Program-made: the position numbers and the translations under genes
DNA from: Clostridiales bacterium
GTDB taxonomy: Bacteria; Bacillota; Clostridia; Oscillospirales; Oscillospiraceae
Length of the DNA: 52,241 bases
Assembly (NCBI GenBank): GCA_004558115.1
Contig: SFDT01000009.1
Location: 1-52,241 of the forward strand
Reading direction: 5' to 3'
The notes under the pieces: model-generated
Seen by the model: only the letters and a program-made list of their open reading frames with translations
What the model was told of the DNA's origin: nothing
The model's database searches: none
In this document: positions 32,738-40,839 of the stretch, piece after piece
Numbering within the stretch: position 1 is the first letter of the stretch
How the letters are laid out: each line of letters begins with the position of its first letter

Positions 32738-32772
32738 AGCCGGGCCATATACCACGGTATACGGCCCGGCTT
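32738..32772 (-). other. Intercistronic hairpin between OPT and pqqD-like genes
   Basis: In the reverse-strand RNA, AGCCGGGCCGUAUACC and GGUAUAUGGCCCGGCU pair along 16 positions (one G-U) around GU. No U run follows, so it is more likely an RNA-stability or processing element than a terminator. Read on the plus strand, a short T run follows. Confidence 0.6.
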
Positions 32773-32781
32773 TGGCGTATG

Positions 32782-34674
32782 TTACTTGGATTCCTTGGCG
32801 CCCTTGTTGGCAAAGAGCACAATGGTGGCCAGCAGGCCGGCGAACAGCACCAGACCGCCGATGTTGCCCAGGTTGACGGAGCCGGACAGGTCCAGGTTGA
32901 TGCCCAGCACGGCGAACACAGCCAGCAGGATACCCACCACGCCCTCGCCGGCGATCATGCCGGAGGTGTACAGGATGCCGGACTGGATGCAGTCGTTCTT
33001 GGCCTTTTCGGAGGTGTACTTGCGCTTCTCCAGAGCCAGGCGCACCAGGCCGCCGGCCATGATGCCCGCGTTCAGATGGATGGGCAGGTAGATGCCGATG
33101 GCCACGGGCAGCACAGGCAGGCCCAGGATCTCCATGGCCACGGCGATGAAGACGCCGGTGAACACCAAGGCCCAGGGCAGATTGCCGCCCATGACGCCCT
33201 CGATGACCATCTTCATCATCATGGCCTGGGGAGCGCCCAGCTCCTCGGAGCCAAAGCCCCAGGCGGCGTTCAGCAGGTACAAAATGGCGCCAATGGCCAC
33301 GGCGGAAACACACACGCCGATGAGCTCGCCGTACTGCTGCTTCCGGGGCGTGGAGCCCAGCAGGAAGCCAGTCTTCAGGTCCTGGGAGGTATCGCCGGCG
33401 ATGGCGGCGATAATGCAGATGACGGAGCCGATGGCAATGGCACCCACCATGCCGGAGGCGCCGGTGGAGCCGGTGGCCTTCAGAATGATGGTGGCGATGA
33501 GCAGCGTGGCGATGGACATACCGGATACCGGGTTATTGGAGGAGCCGATGAGACCCACCATCCGGGAGGAAACGGTGGCAAAGAAGAAGCCGAACACCAG
33601 GATGATGAGGGCGCCGATCAGGCTGACGGGGATGCCGGGGAACAGCCACATGAACACGGCGATACCCAGGCACACCAGCACCACGATTTTCATGGAGATG
33701 TCCTGCTCCGTCCGCAGGGTGCCCTCCGCGCCCTTGCCATAGTCCTTAAAGGCGGCGGCAAAGGTCCGCACGATCATGGGCAAAGACTTGATGAGGCTGA
33801 TGATGCCGCCGGCCGCCAGGGCGCCGGCACCGATGTAGCGGATGAACTTGCTCCACAGACCCCAGGTGCCGCCGGTGGCCCACAGCTCCGCCACGCTCAC
33901 GTCGGCGGGATAGATGACCAAGCTGCTGCCGAACAGGGCGATCATGGGCATCAGCACGAACCAGGCGATGGTGCTGCCCGCGAACATATAGGAGGAGATG
34001 CGGGGGCCGCAGATGTAGCCCACGCCGGCCAGGGCGGGCAGCACATCCACGCCGAAGCCGGAGCCCTTATAGGCGTCGATGGTGTAGTCCACCTCGCTGG
34101 GGAACAGCTTCAGACCGTCGGCCACGAACTTGTAAACAGCGGCGATGCCCAGGCCCCAGAACACGGTGGAGGCTTTGGCACCGCCCTCCTCGCCGGCCAT
34201 GAGGACCTCGGCACAGGCCTTGCCCTCGGGATAGCCCAGAGTGCCGTGCTCCTTGACGATGAGGGCGCTGCGCAGGGGGATCATCATGAGAACACCCAGC
34301 ACACCGCCGCACAGGGCGATGAGGCCGATGTCGATGAGAGACGGCATGTCGCACAGGCCGTCCGCCGCCCACATGAACAGGGCGGGCATGGTGAAGATGG
34401 CGCCGGCGGCCAGGGATTCGCCGGCGGAGCCGATGGTTTGGACCATGTTGTTTTCCAGGATGGAGTCCCGCTTGAAAATGAAGCGGATGACGCCCATGGA
34501 AATGACCGCCGCGGGAATGGAGGCGGAAACGGTCATGCCAACGCGCAGGCCCAAATAGGCGTTGGCGCCGCCGAACACCACAGCCAGAATGGCGCCCAGG
34601 ATCACGGAAAACACTGTGAACTCAGGCACGATCTTGTCTGCGGGGACGAACGGCTGGAATTTCTTTTCTTCCAC
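32782..34674 (-). CDS. OPT-family oligopeptide transporter
   Basis: A 630-residue multi-helix transporter of the OPT family, which imports oligopeptides or metal chelates with protons. About 14-16 hydrophobic segments are visible. The N-terminal region reads FGGANAYLGLRVGMTVSASI, a family hallmark, with an NxxxGxxxG-like series further on. GTG 34674 is the likely start because AAAAGGAGAG lies 6 to 9 bases upstream; a TTG at 34719 is in frame but has no ribosome site. A consensus promoter with an operator lies at 34750-34778. The downstream PqqD-like gene suggests that peptides are the cargo, which is inference. Confidence 0.88.
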   Translation of the reverse strand: MEEKKFQPFVPADKIVPEFTVFSVILGAILAVVFGGANAYLGLRVGMTVSASIPAAVISMGVIRFIFKRDSILENNMVQTIGSAGESLAAGAIFTMPALFMWAADGLCDMPSLIDIGLIALCGGVLGVLMMIPLRSALIVKEHGTLGYPEGKACAEVLMAGEEGGAKASTVFWGLGIAAVYKFVADGLKLFPSEVDYTIDAYKGSGFGVDVLPALAGVGYICGPRISSYMFAGSTIAWFVLMPMIALFGSSLVIYPADVSVAELWATGGTWGLWSKFIRYIGAGALAAGGIISLIKSLPMIVRTFAAAFKDYGKGAEGTLRTEQDISMKIVVLVCLGIAVFMWLFPGIPVSLIGALIILVFGFFFATVSSRMVGLIGSSNNPVSGMSIATLLIATIILKATGSTGASGMVGAIAIGSVICIIAAIAGDTSQDLKTGFLLGSTPRKQQYGELIGVCVSAVAIGAILYLLNAAWGFGSEELGAPQAMMMKMVIEGVMGGNLPWALVFTGVFIAVAMEILGLPVLPVAIGIYLPIHLNAGIMAGGLVRLALEKRKYTSEKAKNDCIQSGILYTSGMIAGEGVVGILLAVFAVLGINLDLSGSVNLGNIGGLVLFAGLLATIVLFANKGAKESK

Positions 34675-34749
34675 GTCTTTCTCTCCTTTTGAAATGGTCT
34701 GCTTGAAACGTTCTTGCAAGTCCCTCTCTCACGAACAAGCATCTTTCCA

Positions 34750-34778
34750 ATTATACGTGATTCACGCATATATGTCAA
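34750..34778 (-). promoter_or_regulatory. Consensus promoter of the OPT-PqqD operon with operator in the spacer
   Basis: On the reverse strand, TTGACA (34778-34773), exactly 17 bases and TATAAT (34755-34750) give a perfect consensus. The spacer contains the dyad CGTGA-A-TCACG (34756-34766), which touches the -10 box. A promoter this strong is expected to be held down by a repressor at that dyad. Confidence 0.8.
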
Positions 34779-34917
34779 GGTATCCATGAGACTGGCTAAA
34801 AAATCCGAAACACTTCGTTGCAAACTGACAATGCTAAAAATGCAATTCGGCCATGCGGACACGGCATTCCGATGTGGCGGAGCCGCACAAACTTTTTCCC
34901 ATGGCTGCAATTGGCAG

Positions 34918-34946
34918 TTGCCGGGATGGCCGGTGGGATGTATAAT
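34918..34946 (+). promoter_or_regulatory. Promoter of the DUF1576 gene
   Basis: TTGCCG (34918-34923), 17 bases and TATAAT (34941-34946), 30 bases before the start codon. Confidence 0.6.
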
Positions 34947-34978
34947 GAAATAAAAACTGTCAAAAAGGGGGAAAATCC

Positions 34979-36412
34979 TTGCAAAAGCGATATGACAAGA
35001 TATTTCCGGGAACCATTCTCTTTTCCATCGGACTGATGCTGCTGGGAGTGGTCCTGGATGACCCTGCCCAGATCCCCATGGGCCTCTACCACATTATCAC
35101 CATGCAGGACCTGCTTATCACGGACTATGTGTATATCGCCGGCCCCGGCGCGGCACTGGTGAACGCGGGCCTTGTGACGATCATCTCCATTTGCATCATC
35201 CGTTTTTCGGGAGACCCGTACAACGGCTTTACCATCGTGGAGATGGGACTGATGGCGGGCTTTTCCCTGTTTGGAAAGAACTTTGTCAACATTTGGCCCA
35301 TTATCCTGGGTACCTGGCTGTATGCCCGCTACCAGCGGGAGCCGTTTTCCAAATACGCCTCCGTGGCGCTGCTGGCCACCTCCCTGGCGCCCTTGGTCAG
35401 CTACATGGCTCTGGGCAGCGTCCATGCCAGCATCCCCCTGGGCATCCTGACCGGACTGGTCATCGGCTTTATCCTGCCGTCCCTGTCTGCCTATACATAT
35501 AAGATCCAAAACGGCATGAACCTCTACAACATGGGGTTTGCCTGCGGCCTGTTCGCCATGATGGTGGTCCCGGTCCTGACAGCCTTCGGCGACAAGCCGG
35601 ACTCTGTGCTGTACTGGGCGGAGGGCTATAATAAGACCTTTGTCATCGCCCTGGGCATTCTGTGTGTGACCATGATTTTGCTGGGCCTGTTTGCCACGCC
35701 GGTGCCGCCCTGGGCGGTGTGGGCCGGCTACCGCCGTCTGCTGTCTACCACCGGCCGGGCACCCAGCGATTACCTGCGTATGTTCGGCGCCGGTCCTGTT
35801 ATGATGAACATCGGCATCAACGGCCTGCTTGGCATTTTGTACATCCTTATCGTCGGCGGCGACCTGAACGGCCCCACCGTGGGCGGCATCTTTACCATCA
35901 TGGGATTCTCCGCCTTCGGCAAGCATCCCTTCAATATCATCCCCGTGATGATCGGCGTGGCCATCGGCGCTTATGGTATGCACTATACGCCGGATTATCC
36001 CTCCCTCCAGCTGGCGGGCCTGTTCGGCACCACCCTGGCGCCTATCGCCGGCCACTTTGGCTGGCCCTTCGGCATTCTGGCGGGCTTCATCCATTCCGCC
36101 CTGGTTTTGCAGACCGGCGGTCCCGTGGCGGGACTGAACCTTTATAACAATGGCTTTTCCGGCGGCCTGATCGCCATTGTGCTCTATCCCACTATCACGG
36201 CCATCTGGAGACACCGCCGGCCCACCCTGCGGGACGAGGATTACTACGACCTGTTCGAGGAGAGCGCCCCCATCGATACCTCCTTCTGGCGGACGAAGCG
36301 GTCTGAGGCCACTCACCATTCCACCCATGAGATGCACCCGGAAAACCCCGGGCGGAATGGTCCTGACTCCCGGATGACCGATGACGTGCCGGAAGAAACG
36401 GAAGTGGATTGA
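34979..36412 (+). CDS. DUF1576 integral membrane protein
   Basis: A 477-residue protein with about ten to twelve hydrophobic segments arranged as two similar halves. Near the middle of each half occurs a related pattern (GFSLFGKNFVNIWPIILGTW and GFSAFGKHPFNIIPVMIGVA), suggesting internal duplication as in many transporters. I recall this as the DUF1576 family of Firmicutes, function unknown. The start is TTG 34979, with AAGGGGG 7 bases upstream; no ATG is near. The last 60 residues are hydrophilic and acidic, probably cytosolic. It is divergent from the OPT operon, with separate promoters, so joint control is possible but not shown. Confidence 0.8.
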   Translation: MQKRYDKIFPGTILFSIGLMLLGVVLDDPAQIPMGLYHIITMQDLLITDYVYIAGPGAALVNAGLVTIISICIIRFSGDPYNGFTIVEMGLMAGFSLFGKNFVNIWPIILGTWLYARYQREPFSKYASVALLATSLAPLVSYMALGSVHASIPLGILTGLVIGFILPSLSAYTYKIQNGMNLYNMGFACGLFAMMVVPVLTAFGDKPDSVLYWAEGYNKTFVIALGILCVTMILLGLFATPVPPWAVWAGYRRLLSTTGRAPSDYLRMFGAGPVMMNIGINGLLGILYILIVGGDLNGPTVGGIFTIMGFSAFGKHPFNIIPVMIGVAIGAYGMHYTPDYPSLQLAGLFGTTLAPIAGHFGWPFGILAGFIHSALVLQTGGPVAGLNLYNNGFSGGLIAIVLYPTITAIWRHRRPTLRDEDYYDLFEESAPIDTSFWRTKRSEATHHSTHEMHPENPGRNGPDSRMTDDVPEETEVD

Positions 36413-36423
36413 ACTGTAAAACA

Positions 36424-36457
36424 AAGGGACGGTGTGCTTCGGCACGCCGTCCTTTTC
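36424..36457 (+). terminator. Terminator after the DUF1576 gene
   Basis: AAGGGACGGTGTGC pairs with GCACGCCGTCCTTTT around TTCG, one G-U pair, then T-rich. Confidence 0.8.
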
Positions 36458-36482
36458 CGTGTCTGCTCCTGAAAAAGGCGGG

Positions 36483-36511
36483 TTGCAATCTGCGGGAAAG
36501 TATGCTATATT
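36483..36511 (+). promoter_or_regulatory. Promoter of the zinc-binding lipoprotein gene
   Basis: TTGCAA (36483-36488), 17 bases and TATATT (36506-36511). Confidence 0.65.
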
Positions 36512-36518
36512 AGGCAAA

Positions 36519-36533
36519 TGAAAATCATTCTCA
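36519..36533. promoter_or_regulatory. Fur/Zur-type operator
   Basis: The reverse complement reads TGAGAATGATTTTCA, a 7-1-7 inverted repeat close to the Fur-family consensus TGATAATnATTATCA. It covers the predicted transcription start. With a zinc-binding gene downstream, Zur is the likely regulator. Confidence 0.7.
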
Positions 36534-36552
36534 ATTTGTAAGGAGCATCCCT

Positions 36553-37545
36553 GTGAAAAAACACTTGACCATTCTGCTCTTATGCAGCCTGCTGCTCAGT
36601 GGCTGCGGCCAGACGGTGCAGCCCAAGGACCCGGACCGGATGCAGATCGTGACCACCGTGTTTCCCGCCTACGATTTTGCCCGGGCCGCGGCCGGAGACC
36701 TGGCGGATGTGACGCTGCTGCTGCCGCCGGGAGCGGAGACCCATTCCTACGAGCCCACGCCGGCGGATATCTTATCAGTGCGGGACTGCGACCTGTTCAT
36801 TTACCTGGGCGGCGAGTCCGACGCCTGGGTGGACACCATCCTGGACTCCGTGGAGCCCACCGGCGCCGTGATGAAAATGGTGGACTGTGTGGAGCTGCTG
36901 GAGGAGGAAGAAGTGGAGGGAATGCAGTCCCAGCCGGGACACGACCATGACCATGAGGGGCATGAAGACCACGATGACCACGAGGGGCATGAGGACCATG
37001 GCCTGGGACAGGTGGTGGAATACGATGAGCATGTCTGGACCTCTCCCCGCAACGCGGCGGATATCACGCTGGCCGTGGGGGAGAAGCTGGCGGAGCTGGA
37101 TGGAGCACACGCCGCGGTGTACCGGGAAAACGCCGCTGCTTATGAGGGGGCGCTCCGGCGGCTGGACGGGGAATTCGAGGCGTTTTTCGATTCCCTGCCG
37201 GACCGGACCATCGTCTTCGGCGACCGCTTTCCCCTGCGGTATTTCGCGGAGGAGTATGGATTGGACTATTACGCGGCCTTTCCCGGGTGCAGCACCCAGA
37301 CGGAGCCCTCGGCGGCCACCATCGCCTTTTTGACGGACAAGGTGCGGGATGAGCACATCTCCACAGTGTGGTATATCGAGTTTTCCAACCATCTGGTGGC
37401 AGACAGCATCGCCGAGGCCACCGGCACGAAAACGGCCATGTTCCACACCTGCCACAACGTTTCCGGGGCAGAGCTGGACAGCGGCGCCACCTACCTTTCC
37501 CTGATGGAGGGGAATCTGGAAACGCTGCGGGAAAACCTGCCCTGA
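36553..37545 (+). CDS. Zinc-type ABC transporter substrate-binding lipoprotein (ZnuA-like)
   Basis: A 330-residue cluster A-I metal-binding lipoprotein. The signal ends in LLSGC (Cys18). Family landmarks are TTVFPAYDFARAAAG, the metal-ligand segment PPGAETHSYEPTP, DEHVWTSPRNAADI with the second His, and FGDRFPLRYFAEEYGLDYYA. A loop of about 25 residues near 128-150 is very rich in His and Asp (GHDHDHEGHEDHDDHEGHED), as in zinc-specific ZnuA proteins. The start is GTG 36553 with AAGGAG 7 bases upstream. No permease or ATPase gene lies beside it, so it must work with components encoded elsewhere. The Fur/Zur-type box at its start site indicates induction in metal limitation. Confidence 0.9.
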   Translation: MKKHLTILLLCSLLLSGCGQTVQPKDPDRMQIVTTVFPAYDFARAAAGDLADVTLLLPPGAETHSYEPTPADILSVRDCDLFIYLGGESDAWVDTILDSVEPTGAVMKMVDCVELLEEEEVEGMQSQPGHDHDHEGHEDHDDHEGHEDHGLGQVVEYDEHVWTSPRNAADITLAVGEKLAELDGAHAAVYRENAAAYEGALRRLDGEFEAFFDSLPDRTIVFGDRFPLRYFAEEYGLDYYAAFPGCSTQTEPSAATIAFLTDKVRDEHISTVWYIEFSNHLVADSIAEATGTKTAMFHTCHNVSGAELDSGATYLSLMEGNLETLRENLP

Positions 37546-37548
37546 CCC

Positions 37549-37577
37549 TTGCAAGGGCCTGGCAAATTTGCTATCCT
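37549..37577 (+). promoter_or_regulatory. Promoter of the gene pair at 37604
   Basis: TTGCAA (37549-37554), 17 bases and TATCCT (37572-37577). Confidence 0.6.
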
Positions 37578-37603
37578 AGAGGGCGAAACAAGGAGGCAGT
37601 ACC

Positions 37604-37921
37604 GTGGAGAGCAAATTTGATTTTTTGAATTTACAGTTTTTCACCAAGGCGGCGGTATATCCCGGCAGCATCGGCACCTTCCGCTACCGGTTCCAGCGGA
37701 CCGGCTGGATGAACGACGGCACCATCCAGGTCTGGGTGTACGAGAATATCAGCTTTGAGCTGGCCCAGGACGTGGAGACGGAGACCTTCCCCTGGACGGA
37801 GGAGGGCGTGACGGCCATCAAGGCCTGGCTGGATGAAAAGCTGGCCCAGCGGGGCAGCCAGCCCTACCGCATCTGGGCGGGGAACCATGTCCGGGAGAAA
37901 AAGGAGGGCGAGGCAACATGA
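37604..37921 (+). CDS. Conserved small protein of unknown function
   Basis: A 105-residue soluble protein without signal or membrane segment. GTG 37604 follows AAGGAGG. The middle is beta-rich (GTFRYRFQRTGWMNDGTIQV, then WVYENISFELAQ) and the end is helical and basic. I do not recognise the family. Its last codon overlaps the start of the HpcH/HpaI aldolase gene by four bases (ATGA), so the two are translated together, which suggests a linked role. It has its own promoter. Confidence 0.65.
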   Translation: MESKFDFLNLQFFTKAAVYPGSIGTFRYRFQRTGWMNDGTIQVWVYENISFELAQDVETETFPWTEEGVTAIKAWLDEKLAQRGSQPYRIWAGNHVREKKEGEAT

Positions 37922-38694
37922 AAAACCATCTTTTGGAGCTGGCCGCCCAAGGCCGGCCGGCACTGGGCACCTTTTATGAGCTTGGCGGCATCGCCGCGGC
38001 GGAATGCCTGGGCACTGCCGGACTGGACTTTATGATCGTGGACACGGAGCACGGTCCCTATGACGTGGAGAGTGCCCTGACGGCCATCACGGCGGCCTCC
38101 CGCCGGGACTGCGCGCCGTTGGTGCGGGTAAAGGATGTGACCCGGCCCTCCGTGCTGAAAATGCTGGACGTGGGCGCCAAGGGCCTCATCGTGCCGGATG
38201 TACGGTCTGTGGAGGAGGTGCGGCGCCTGGCGGAGTACGCCAAGTACTATCCCCTGGGCCGCCGGGGCTTCGCTCCCACTCTGGCCAGCGGCTACGGCTT
38301 TGACCGGGAGGCGGCGGATGTGGAGAGCTACTTTGCCCTCTGCAACCGGGAGACGCTGCTCATCCCCCAGTGCGAGACGGCGGAGGCTCTGGAGCACATT
38401 GAGGAGATCGCCGCCATGGAGGGCGTGGATGGCATCTTCGTGGGGCCTTACGACCTGTCCGTGGCCCTGGGCAAGCCTGCCCGGATGGACAATCCGGAAC
38501 TGCTGGCCGCCATTGCCCGGGTGCTGGCAGCCTGCAAGGCAAACGGCAAGCTCAGCATGATCTACGCCGGAGACGCCGCCGGCTCCGCACGGCTTTTCCG
38601 CCAGGGCTTTGACTGTGTGGCCTGCGGCATGGACTCCATTTTGCTGATCCAGGCGGCTAAACAGTTAAAAGCCGATGTGGAAGCCCTGTTGTAA
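37918..38694 (+). CDS. HpcH/HpaI-family aldolase
   Basis: A 258-residue metal-dependent class II aldolase of the HpcH/HpaI (2-keto-3-deoxy-acid aldolase) family. These enzymes cleave 2-oxo-4-hydroxy acids to pyruvate and an aldehyde. Landmarks are FMIVDTEHGPYDVESALTAI near the N-terminus, the arginine segment LGRRGFAPTLASGYG, the metal-ligand Glu in IPQCETAEALEHIEEI and the Asp in GIFVGPYDLSVALG. The exact substrate is open. Translation is coupled to the small upstream gene through the ATGA overlap. A two-way terminator separates it from fhs. Confidence 0.88.
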   Translation: MKNHLLELAAQGRPALGTFYELGGIAAAECLGTAGLDFMIVDTEHGPYDVESALTAITAASRRDCAPLVRVKDVTRPSVLKMLDVGAKGLIVPDVRSVEEVRRLAEYAKYYPLGRRGFAPTLASGYGFDREAADVESYFALCNRETLLIPQCETAEALEHIEEIAAMEGVDGIFVGPYDLSVALGKPARMDNPELLAAIARVLAACKANGKLSMIYAGDAAGSARLFRQGFDCVACGMDSILLIQAAKQLKADVEALL

Positions 38695-38698
38695 AGAG

Positions 38699-38740
38699 AA
38701 AAAAGAATGCCTGTCCCATCCGGGACAGGCATTCTTTTTA
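38699..38740. terminator. Bidirectional terminator
   Basis: AAAAAGAATGCCTGTCCC pairs with GGGACAGGCATTCTTTTT around ATCC, between the convergent aldolase and fhs genes. Confidence 0.88.
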
Positions 38741-38746
38741 GGAGTA

Positions 38747-40420
38747 TCAGAACAGGCCGGAGATCTTGCCGAACTCGTCCACGTCGATCTTCTCCGCAGC
38801 GGGGACCTTGGGAAGGCCCGGCATGGTCATGATATCGCCGGTGAGGGCCACCAGGAAGCCGGCGCCGGCGGAGACCTTCAGGTTCCGCACGGTGATCTGG
38901 AAGCCCCGGGGAGCGCCCAACTTTGTGGCGTCATCGGAGAAGGAGTACTGGGTCTTGGCCATGCAGATGGGCAGCTTGTCGAAGCCCAGGGCCGTCAGCT
39001 CCGCGGCCTGCTTTTTGGCGGCGGGGGTCAATGTCACGCCGTCGGCGTGGTAGATCCGGGTGGCGATGGCGTTCAGCTTATCCTCAATGGTGCCGTCCAG
39101 CTCGTAGGAGTAGTGGAAGTCACCGGGCTGCTCACAAAGGCGCATGACCTCCTGCGCCAGAGCGATGCCGCCCTCGCCGCCCTTGGCCCACACTTCGCTG
39201 AGGGCCACGTTGACACCCAGGGCCTTGCACTTTTCTTCTACCAAAGCCAGCTCGGCGGGGGTGTCGGTGGGGAAGGCGTTGATGGCCACCACGCAGGGCA
39301 GGCCGTAGACCTTGGTGATGTTCTCCACATGCTGGAGCAGGTTGGGCAGGCCCTTCTCCAGAGCCTCCAGATTTTCAGTGTTCAGCTCCGCCTTGGGCAC
39401 GCCGCCGTGGTTCTTCAAAGCCCGGACCGTGGCCACCACCACAACGGCGGAGGGGGTCAGGCCAGCAAAGCGGCACTTGATGTCCAGGAACTTCTCCGCG
39501 CCCAGGTCGGCGCCGAAGCCTGCCTCGGTGATGGCGTAGTCCGCCAGGCGCATGGCCATGCGGGTGGCGATGATGGAGTTGCAGCCATGGGCGATGTTGG
39601 CGAAGGGGCCGCCGTGGATGAAGGCGGGAGTGCCCTCCAGAGTCTGGACCAGGTTGGGCTTCAGGGCGTCCTTCAGCAGGGCGGTCATGGCGCCCTCGGC
39701 TTTCAGGTCGTGGGCGGTGACGGGACGGCCGTCATAGGTATAGCCCACGATGATGCGGGCCAGCCGGGCCTTCAGATCCATCAGGTCCGTGGACAGGCAC
39801 AGCACCGCCATGACCTCGCTGGCCACGGTGATATCAAAGCCGTCCTCCCGGGGACAGCCGTTGACCTTGCCGCCCAGACCGTCCACGATGAAGCGGAGCT
39901 GGCGGTCGTTCATATCCACAGCCCGCTTCCAGGTGATGCGCTTGGGGTCGATGCCCAGGGCGTTGCCTTGCTGGATGTGGTTGTCCAGCATGGCGGCCAG
40001 CAGGTTGTTGGCGGCGCCGATGGCGTGGAAGTCGCCGGTAAAGTGGAGGTTGATGTCCTCCATGGGGATGACCTGGGCCCAGCCGCCGCCGGCGGCGCCG
40101 CCCTTCACGCCGAACACGGGGCCCATGGAGGGCTCCCGCAGGGCCACCATGGCGTTCTGGCCCAGCTTCCGCAGACCGTCGGCCAGGCCCACGGTGGTGG
40201 TGGTCTTGCCCTCGCCGGCGGGGGTGGGGTTGATGGCGGTCACCAGCACCAGCTTGCCGTCGGGCTTCTGGACCTCCCGCAGCAGGGCATAGTCCACCTT
40301 CGCCTTCACATTGCCGTACAGCTCCAGATATTTTTCATCCACGCCGGCGGTCCTGGCGATCTCCGTGATGGGCTTCGGGGTGCAGGACTGGGCGATCTCA
40401 ATGTCAGACAGAATCTTCAT
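38747..40420 (-). CDS. fhs: Formate-tetrahydrofolate ligase
   Basis: The 557-residue enzyme makes 10-formyl-THF from formate, THF and ATP, feeding one-carbon metabolism or the acetyl-CoA pathway. The P-loop is TPAGEGKTTTT near residue 65, followed by EPSMGPVFGVKGGAAGGGWA and later AITEAGFGADLGAEKF, all signature segments. ATG 40420 follows GGGAGG at 7 bases; an upstream ATG at 40447 lacks a ribosome site. The gene stands alone, with no folD or acsABCDE near. No purine-linked (ZTP) riboswitch was recognised in its 100-base leader. Confidence 0.96.
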   Translation of the reverse strand: MKILSDIEIAQSCTPKPITEIARTAGVDEKYLELYGNVKAKVDYALLREVQKPDGKLVLVTAINPTPAGEGKTTTTVGLADGLRKLGQNAMVALREPSMGPVFGVKGGAAGGGWAQVIPMEDINLHFTGDFHAIGAANNLLAAMLDNHIQQGNALGIDPKRITWKRAVDMNDRQLRFIVDGLGGKVNGCPREDGFDITVASEVMAVLCLSTDLMDLKARLARIIVGYTYDGRPVTAHDLKAEGAMTALLKDALKPNLVQTLEGTPAFIHGGPFANIAHGCNSIIATRMAMRLADYAITEAGFGADLGAEKFLDIKCRFAGLTPSAVVVVATVRALKNHGGVPKAELNTENLEALEKGLPNLLQHVENITKVYGLPCVVAINAFPTDTPAELALVEEKCKALGVNVALSEVWAKGGEGGIALAQEVMRLCEQPGDFHYSYELDGTIEDKLNAIATRIYHADGVTLTPAAKKQAAELTALGFDKLPICMAKTQYSFSDDATKLGAPRGFQITVRNLKVSAGAGFLVALTGDIMTMPGLPKVPAAEKIDVDEFGKISGLF

Positions 40421-40571
40421 ATACAGCCTCCCAAAAATATAAATCAAAACCGAAAAAGGTATTACTTATCCGCGCTTGAAAACTATACCACGAATTCCGG
40501 CGAAAGAAAAGAGCCATTTTCAAAGGTGGGCTTCATATTTTTGCAAAGAAAGTATAAGGCGTGCTAATGGC

Positions 40572-40601
40572 TTGACAGAGTAAGAGCGAAATTGCTATAA
40601 T
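40572..40601 (+). promoter_or_regulatory. Promoter of the Lsa-type ABC-F gene
   Basis: TTGACA (40572-40577), 18 bases and TATAAT (40596-40601). It starts a leader of about 230 bases. Confidence 0.8.
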
Positions 40602-40629
40602 GAAAAAAACAAGTTGGAGAGGTGAAAGG

Positions 40630-40650
40630 ATGATTTCTGTTTCCTGCTGA
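40630..40650 (+). CDS. Six-residue leader peptide MISVSC
   Basis: ATG ATT TCT GTT TCC TGC TGA, with GGAGAGGTGAAAGG directly upstream as ribosome site. It lies early in the leader of the ABC-F gene, 136 bases before an intrinsic terminator. Short leader peptides of this kind control antibiotic-protection ABC-F genes by ribosome stalling, so its likely role is as a sensor rather than a product. Confidence 0.65.
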   Translation: MISVSC

Positions 40651-40785
40651 AAGGTCATAACGGCACTGTGGCTCCGGGAAGGGGCCGGGCTTTGTCATGC
40701 CCGGGTGCCGAAAGCAGGAACGCAGATCACCCGCGCCATGTTATACGCAGCCCGTTTGTGTAAACGGGGTCATGCCGTTATGCCG
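40651..40785 (+). promoter_or_regulatory. Alternative pairings in the ABC-F leader
   Basis: CATAACGGCA (40656-40665), just after the leader peptide, can pair with TGCCGTTATG (40773-40782), just before the terminator stem. CGGCAC (40661-40666) can instead pair with GTGCCG (40705-40710). CCGGGC (40685-40690) pairs with GCCCGG (near 40699-40704), and CCGTTT with AAACGG (40752-40767). Such mutually exclusive helices are what attenuation needs. Confidence 0.55.
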
Positions 40786-40823
40786 TGCGCCGCAGGAGAA
40801 GTTCCTGCGGCGCATTTTGTTTT
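40786..40823 (+). terminator. Leader terminator (attenuator) before the ABC-F gene
   Basis: TGCGCCGCAGGA (40786-40797) pairs perfectly with TCCTGCGGCGCA (40803-40814), followed by TTTTGTTTTG. It lies entirely inside the leader, 17 bases before the ABC-F start codon. Confidence 0.85.
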
Positions 40824-40839
40824 GTATGGAGGACCGCAT

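Noticed and set aside
36946..37010. Tandem-looking CATGAGGAC / CACGA words
   Set aside because: They encode the His/Asp-rich metal loop of the ZnuA-like protein and are not a DNA repeat or CRISPR.
40421..40520. A ZTP or other purine riboswitch in the fhs leader
   Set aside because: The conserved ZTP blocks are absent. The leader is short and AT-rich.
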